Positions 62,511 to 64,000 of a stretch of DNA of 64,000 nucleotides are shown piece by piece; position 1 is the stretch's first letter, and the number at the start of each line of letters is the position of its first letter. Both the position numbers and the translations under genes were made by a program. Below the pieces are notes generated by a model that had not been told where the DNA came from, made no database searches, and saw only the letters and a program-made list of their open reading frames with translations. Source of the DNA: Trogon surrucura (lineage: Eukaryota; Chordata; Aves; Trogoniformes; Trogonidae); the NCBI GenBank assembly GCA_020746105.1, contig CM036633.1, forward strand, positions 13,438,501-13,502,500, read 5' to 3'.

Positions 62511-63221
62511 TCAGCCGAGGCCTCCCCAGAAAAGGGGCTTTTGTACCCTGTCTTTAAGCGCTTCCAGAGCATCCTTGTTTTCACTCGAAGGGCTGGCTGG
62601 TGGCAGAGGGAGTTGGATACCTGTGGATGGAGAATGGGGTCCCTCATACCCTGGCAGACAGGATGAGAAGGAGCCTTCCCCTCCACTGACTGCTTTTGGT
62701 GAGCAGTTTTTATGCGTTGGGTGTGCTGGTGGCATCGAAGCAGGGGAAAAAAGGCTCCCCACCATAAACCAGTCCCCATCACAGAGCAGCCTGGGAAGTG
62801 GAACCAACCCCTGAACTTCTGGTGCTTGGGAAGCTGCCAGTTGTAGCCAGGAGGACTGATGCTCCTCGGCGGGATTTTTAGGGCTGTGCTGGATGCGGCT
62901 CAAGGCGCAGTGCGATGAGGAGCGATGCCTTCCCGGAGCCAGCCGACAGCCTCCCTCGGGCACACCGCAATGATTCCCGTGCCGCGGTGCCAGCCCCTCA
63001 CCTCCTTCCCGGCCATCGGATCCAGGACCTGCTCCATCGCTGGGACTGCACAGAAGAAACCTCTCGTGCTTGTTGGGTTGTGTCTGCTGAGCAGCACTGA
63101 GGCGCCAGGGAGGTTCTGCTGAAAGTGGCACCATCCCCACCAAGGAGCCCTCATCTAAACTGTGACAGCCCACTTTGTCACCAACCACCTGAGCCCTGCT
63201 GAAGAGAGCACCTATCTCCAT
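62511..63221 (-). CDS. Long minus-strand open frame in TOX2 intron 1 (doubtful)
   Basis: An ATG-started frame of 236 codons (ATG read at 63221-63219) is open on the minus strand, and extends further upstream without an ATG. The product is rich in Ser, Pro, Gly and His, has no signal peptide, membrane segment or domain I recognise, and looks like translated noncoding DNA. It is the longest open frame in the window that is not in a transposon or the CpG island. It is listed because of its length; coding is unlikely. Confidence 0.1.
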   Translation of the reverse strand: MEIGALFSRAQVVGDKVGCHSLDEGSLVGMVPLSAEPPWRLSAAQQTQPNKHERFLLCSPSDGAGPGSDGREGGEGLAPRHGNHCGVPEGGCRLAPGRHRSSSHCALSRIQHSPKNPAEEHQSSWLQLAASQAPEVQGLVPLPRLLCDGDWFMVGSLFSPASMPPAHPTHKNCSPKAVSGGEGSFSSCLPGYEGPHSPSTGIQLPLPPASPSSENKDALEALKDRVQKPLFWGGLG

Positions 63222-64000
63222 TTTGGATTCCTCTTTTAAATTGGGGTTGAAGGCCCCTTTTTCTCTCCTCTCTCGCCTTTTTCCTGGGATGTTGGTACCT
63301 GCAGCGGACCCCCTCCTGCTCCCTTGCTGGGGAAGTGAAGCTCTCGTGGTGTCTCGCTGCTGCCGGGGTGTTGCGACAGCGTTACAGGGGAGAGGCACCA
63401 CGAAAGGGGATTGTTGGTCCGTGGTGGGGTGTTGTCACATCCCTCCAGTTGCTTCATGAAAATCTGGGGATTTTTCCTACTCTAGGGAGACTCTTTGTGT
63501 TTCACAATAAGTAAGCCAGGGGAAAATAGCAACATGCTGTTTAGTAACTGCTCGTTCTGCTCTGTGCAGAGTTTTACCGGCAGGATTTGGTACTGATACA
63601 CCAGCATGGGAGGATTTTACCAGACCTTAAACTGTGTGGGTCCACAAAGTACAGGAGGGAGTGTTTTTTTTTTCCTCTTAGCCCAGGCCAAATTGCTTTT
63701 GCGAGGGAGGCGTACGGCAGGAATCCTGCCTGAGCGCGGAGCCGCGTGCTCTTTCACGCCGGGTAAGCAGTGATGCTGTGCTGTGATGCAGGAGGAGTGA
63801 GCCTGCTCCCTAGGGGCATCTTTGGGGAGCAAATTAACATCTCTTCTATTCTTCCTGCAGAAATAAATTTCAAATACAAATCCTGCTCGGTTGCTTCTGG
63901 TGTTTCAATGGTCGGGCTTGGTTAGAGCGATGCCTAATTTCCACTTAGGGTGATGATTGATGATGATGAGGAGGACCCAGGCTGGGAATATCTAACCCTT

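Larger units (their letters stand above)
59449..64000 (+). other. TOX2: TOX2 intron 1, 5' part (runs off the window)
   Basis: The intron begins with GTACCG at 59449. No exon resembling TOX2 exon 2 (expected to open FDG..) is seen before the window ends, so the intron is longer than 4.5 kb, in line with the large first introns of TOX genes. The first 700 bases are very GC-rich; beyond about 60,200 composition becomes ordinary. Contents noted separately are a G-rich/GT run at the donor, an AT-rich candidate regulatory block at 60,600-60,860, and a long minus-strand open frame at 62,511-63,221. There are T-runs around 59,930-59,945 and 61,480-61,490. I saw no CR1 copy in this intron. Confidence 0.85.

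Noticed and set aside
1-64000. CRISPR arrays, operons, rRNA or tRNA genes
   Set aside because: None seen. The sequence is vertebrate in character and no spaced direct repeats, cloverleaf or rRNA signature was recognised; tRNAs were judged by eye only.

Overview
The window looks like part of a bird genome. Its recognisable interspersed repeats are almost all CR1-type LINEs whose 3' ends carry the sauropsid octamer tail (ATTCTATG and variants). Repeat density is low, and the one clear host gene exon best matches vertebrate TOX2. The species cannot be named from the sequence.

Layout: positions 1 to about 58,700 are a gene-poor stretch upstream of TOX2. I find no convincing host protein-coding exon there. 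It holds a TATA/CCAAT core-promoter candidate near position 690, a nearly complete but dead CR1 retrotransposon at 8,890-11,801, four short plus-strand CR1 3' ends (3,748, 4,221, 30,769, 48,947) and two minus-strand ones (25,149, 27,499). It also holds two much older, heavily decayed LINE ORF2 fossils on the minus strand (22,160-23,290 and 48,085-48,640), simple repeats, and several AT-rich blocks dense in homeodomain/POU/SOX-type motifs that could be conserved enhancers.

From about 58,730 to 60,180 lies a CpG island. It contains GC boxes, a short overlapping upstream ORF and the first coding exon of TOX2 (59,347-59,448, plus strand, 34 codons, ending at an AAG|GTACCG splice donor). The rest of the window is the 5' part of TOX2 intron 1; the second exon is not in view.

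Functionally there is one gene here, an HMG-box transcription factor start, with its promoter and a long upstream region that is a natural place for distal regulatory DNA. I found no undescribed multi-gene system. The observations most worth checking are the upstream ORF across the TOX2 start codon, the G-run at the intron 1 donor, the defects of the CR1 element, the preserved motifs in the older LINE fossil, and the orphan TATA promoter near position 690.
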